Assembly: GCF_947623445.1 (NCBI RefSeq)
Contig: NC_135246.1
Coordinates: forward strand, 12,011,856-12,075,855
Origin: Clavelina lepadiformis
Taxonomy: Eukaryota > Chordata > Ascidiacea > Aplousobranchia > Clavelinidae
DNA length: 64,000 nt
Direction: 5' to 3'
The first letter of the stretch is position 1, and every line of letters starts with the position of its first letter. A program made the translations under genes and the position numbers. Shown in pieces: positions 61,660-64,000 of the stretch. The notes beneath the pieces were generated by a model that was given only the letters and a program-made list of their open reading frames with translations, had not been told where the DNA came from and made no database searches.

Positions 61660-64000
61660 TAGATTTTTGTAAAACAGAAACAAAAAACATATTAGGTCAA
61701 CTCAGTAATAACAAATGCATGCTGGTTAATCCAAATGAAATATTCTACCATGCGATGTTTACATCGATAAAAATATTTGGACAGGACAATAATGCCATTT
61801 GATGATATGATACCACTGCACATAGATATTAACCATTATGGTATTCATGCCTGGCAGGCACAAATCTGTACCTAATTTAATGCAATATCTATATTAAATA
61901 TAGTCCACATTAAATATCTGATAGTACAATGACATATGCTGCGATTGAATGGCCAGTGTATATTTTACCTGATGTAGAAGCATATGTTTCAGCTGTTCCT
62001 CCAACAGCTGGTGGCCTGTGAAAGCATAGTTTTAAATATGGTTACTGCTTTAGTTTTGGATTTTTGAGTAGAATGTGCACTAACATTCAATACTTTTTGG
62101 TAGCAGACAGCAGGAATTATTTATTTAAAAGCAGAAATTGTTGTACGATAATAGCCACAAATACTTTTATTTAACAGCATAATGAAAGCACTGTATTATA
62201 AAAATGCATTCATATTTATTAAAACATTGGTTAATGTTTGGCCAGAATGATTGCAAACTTAAATACTTTATCTATCTTGGATTGGATCTTTGAACAAATA
62301 TTACAGTATGCAATCAAATAACTTTCATCACGCCATTTTTTAACCAAAGATCACAATTCTAACAAGCGTAACACCACAACATACCTTCCATCAAAACCAA
62401 GGTTGGGGGTGCTGTAACCTCCACTAGAGTCTGTGGATGCTGACGGGACAGGTGCAACAACAGGAGGCGGTGGTGGGGGTGGAGGAGCCATTTGAGGTGA
62501 CATCATAGAGGGAGGAGGAGGCATAGACTGATTTGGTGGAGAAGCTATAAACAAGAATTTTTTCAGACATTCCTGTTACAGTCGTTGTTGATAGAAAAAC
62601 CTACTGGAACAACAGAATATATCACTTTTTGTCATGTTGGTCTTTTCTATCATCTTAACTATGATAAACGTTTAAGTGAAAACTTACATGGTACAGTTGG
62701 TGGTGGTGGTGGAGCATTTACTGGGGCTTGTGGGGCAGTTAATGTAGCTCCAAGTGGGGCAGAACCTATATTATAAACCTTGTAAAAGTATTGCACTGAA
62801 TCGTCTATTATAAAGAGTGTTTGTTTGTTTCAAGTTTCAAAAACAACTTTAAAACTTTCAAAAAGAAGATAGTTACTTAAGTTTTAAAATGGAAAGATAG
62901 ATTTTAGATAACACCAACCACTATTAACGTTGAAAGACATTTAAGTGCTTATGGCATCGCACACATTTGCAGTGTGACACCTTTGACAGGACATTACAAA
63001 ATGTGTTAATGATTGCATTCAAGTCATGCAGGGTATTAAATAAAAGCAACATTAAAGCCAAGCTCCAAAAATACAAAAACCTTCTTAAAAATAAAGTTGG
63101 ATTTGGCTAATTAGCCGCCTCTAGAGAAATTCATAAGTGCCGAATTAGGTGAACTCCCAAAATATGCAAACAGGTAATAACACACAAATAAGCACAATAC
63201 ACACAATAAAAATAGGTCCAAGCATTCTGTATACTGTTTAAGAACATGCTCATTCTCACAGTCAAAAAGCATTTACTACACACTTGCACATTCACACAAT
63301 TAAAATGTGTTCATGATTGTAATTGTTTTATATCATACATTACTTACATGCCCACATTTAGGCATCGTTCATGACAAAACGCCTAACTAGACAAACATTG
63401 CACACAATTCTGTTACAACCGATGAAAATGTAAAAAAGTACATACAAAACCGAACTAGGCAAGTTCTACTGTATATACTTGAAGTGTGCACTCAAACAGT
63501 CAAATTATTGCATTTATGGATCTACTGTATTGTACATACAACCTCAACATTCTTTTAAACACGATTTCCCTTTTTTCTACAAACAACAAATTAGCTTACC
63601 TATTCCAGGTATATAGCCAAGACTTGAGTTCTGGCTAGCAGTACCTGATCCCGAACTACTATTTGAATTTGTTCGAGTTCGAAACATAGGAGGCAACCGC
63701 CGACCTAAAAGATCACATGCAGCATGCCAAAAACAAATTTCAAAGTAGGTAGGTATTGTTAGCAAAATAAAGCAATATTGCGGCTGAATAATCACAAAAA
63801 ATTAACATTTTAAAATCACCATGATTAGTATGGAATAGATGTTTTTATATTTAGCATTACATGGCAAACAAGGAAGTACTGTATGTTAGGTACCGATACA
63901 TGCAAGCAGGAGGTATCTTAAGTGGTCAGAGCACTATCAAGTTAACTCCAGTTAAATCCATCTCAACCAAAAACACATCGTTTAGGTTGATACATAAAAA
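61660..64000 (-). repeat. Exact copy of Abi exons 6-9 region
   Basis: Every base compared equals 39312-41652 at a constant offset of 22348, across introns as well as exons, up to the window end. The copied Abi exons are 63600-63704 (exon 6), 62688-62765 (7), 62385-62544 (8) and 61969-62015 (9), on the same strand as the original. Exons 1-5 would lie beyond the window. Identity in introns without a single difference, starting exactly at a gap, points to a duplicated contig rather than a second gene. Confidence 0.9.

Noticed and set aside
61660-64000. A second Abi gene
   Set aside because: Introns and exons are identical to 39312-41652 and the copy begins exactly at an N gap; duplicated assembly is the simpler reading.

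Overview
This window looks like a piece of a compact, AT-rich invertebrate-chordate genome, most likely an ascidian tunicate. That is inference. The genes have many short phase-matched exons, the recognisable proteins are animal housekeeping and muscle proteins with chordate-like domain order, and non-autonomous DNA transposons lie in the introns and spacers. No prokaryotic features are present. All gene models were built by hand from splice sites, reading-frame phase and family similarity, without transcripts.

Layout: 1-10.9 kb is mostly gene-poor and carries a transposon mosaic (6.9-8.6 kb) and one doubtful three-exon gene (1500-2411). ANKZF1/Vms1, a ribosome quality-control factor of 13 coding exons, occupies 10994-16113 (+). 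A repeat-rich spacer follows. From 21.0 to 36.2 kb there is a cluster of four essential (alkali) myosin light chain genes: A (20997-24196, -), B (27463-28376, +), C (29254-30518, -) and D (34365-36188, -). They share one exon architecture, including a first coding exon that holds only the ATG. Gene A carries two alternative copies of its first EF-hand exon. Genes B, C and D have TATA-like boxes about 100-115 nt upstream of the ATG. An Abl-interactor gene (Abi, 12 coding exons, SH3 at the C terminus) fills 37668-43671 (-). A spacer with nested DNA transposons and a pogo/Tigger transposase remnant follows. A HEXIM gene (P-TEFb inhibitor, 10 coding exons, unusually long C-terminal tail) lies at 48009-53956 (+). 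At 57407-61459 (-) is the 3' part of a large gene for an unrecognised, probably nuclear protein, cut by a 200-N gap.

After the gap, 61660-64000 repeats 39312-41652 (Abi exons 6-9) with a constant offset of 22348 bases and no difference that I saw. This is most simply an assembly artefact at a scaffold join.

Functionally, the light chains belong to myosin II heads, Abi to the WAVE actin-nucleation complex, HEXIM to transcription-elongation control and ANKZF1 to release of stalled nascent chains. Only the light chains form a related gene group. The most interesting items are the duplicated alternative EF-hand exon, the light-chain cluster with a probable GC-AG intron right after the ATG of gene C, the long HEXIM tail, the altered p97-binding motif of ANKZF1, and several hAT-type elements with intact 8-bp target-site duplications.
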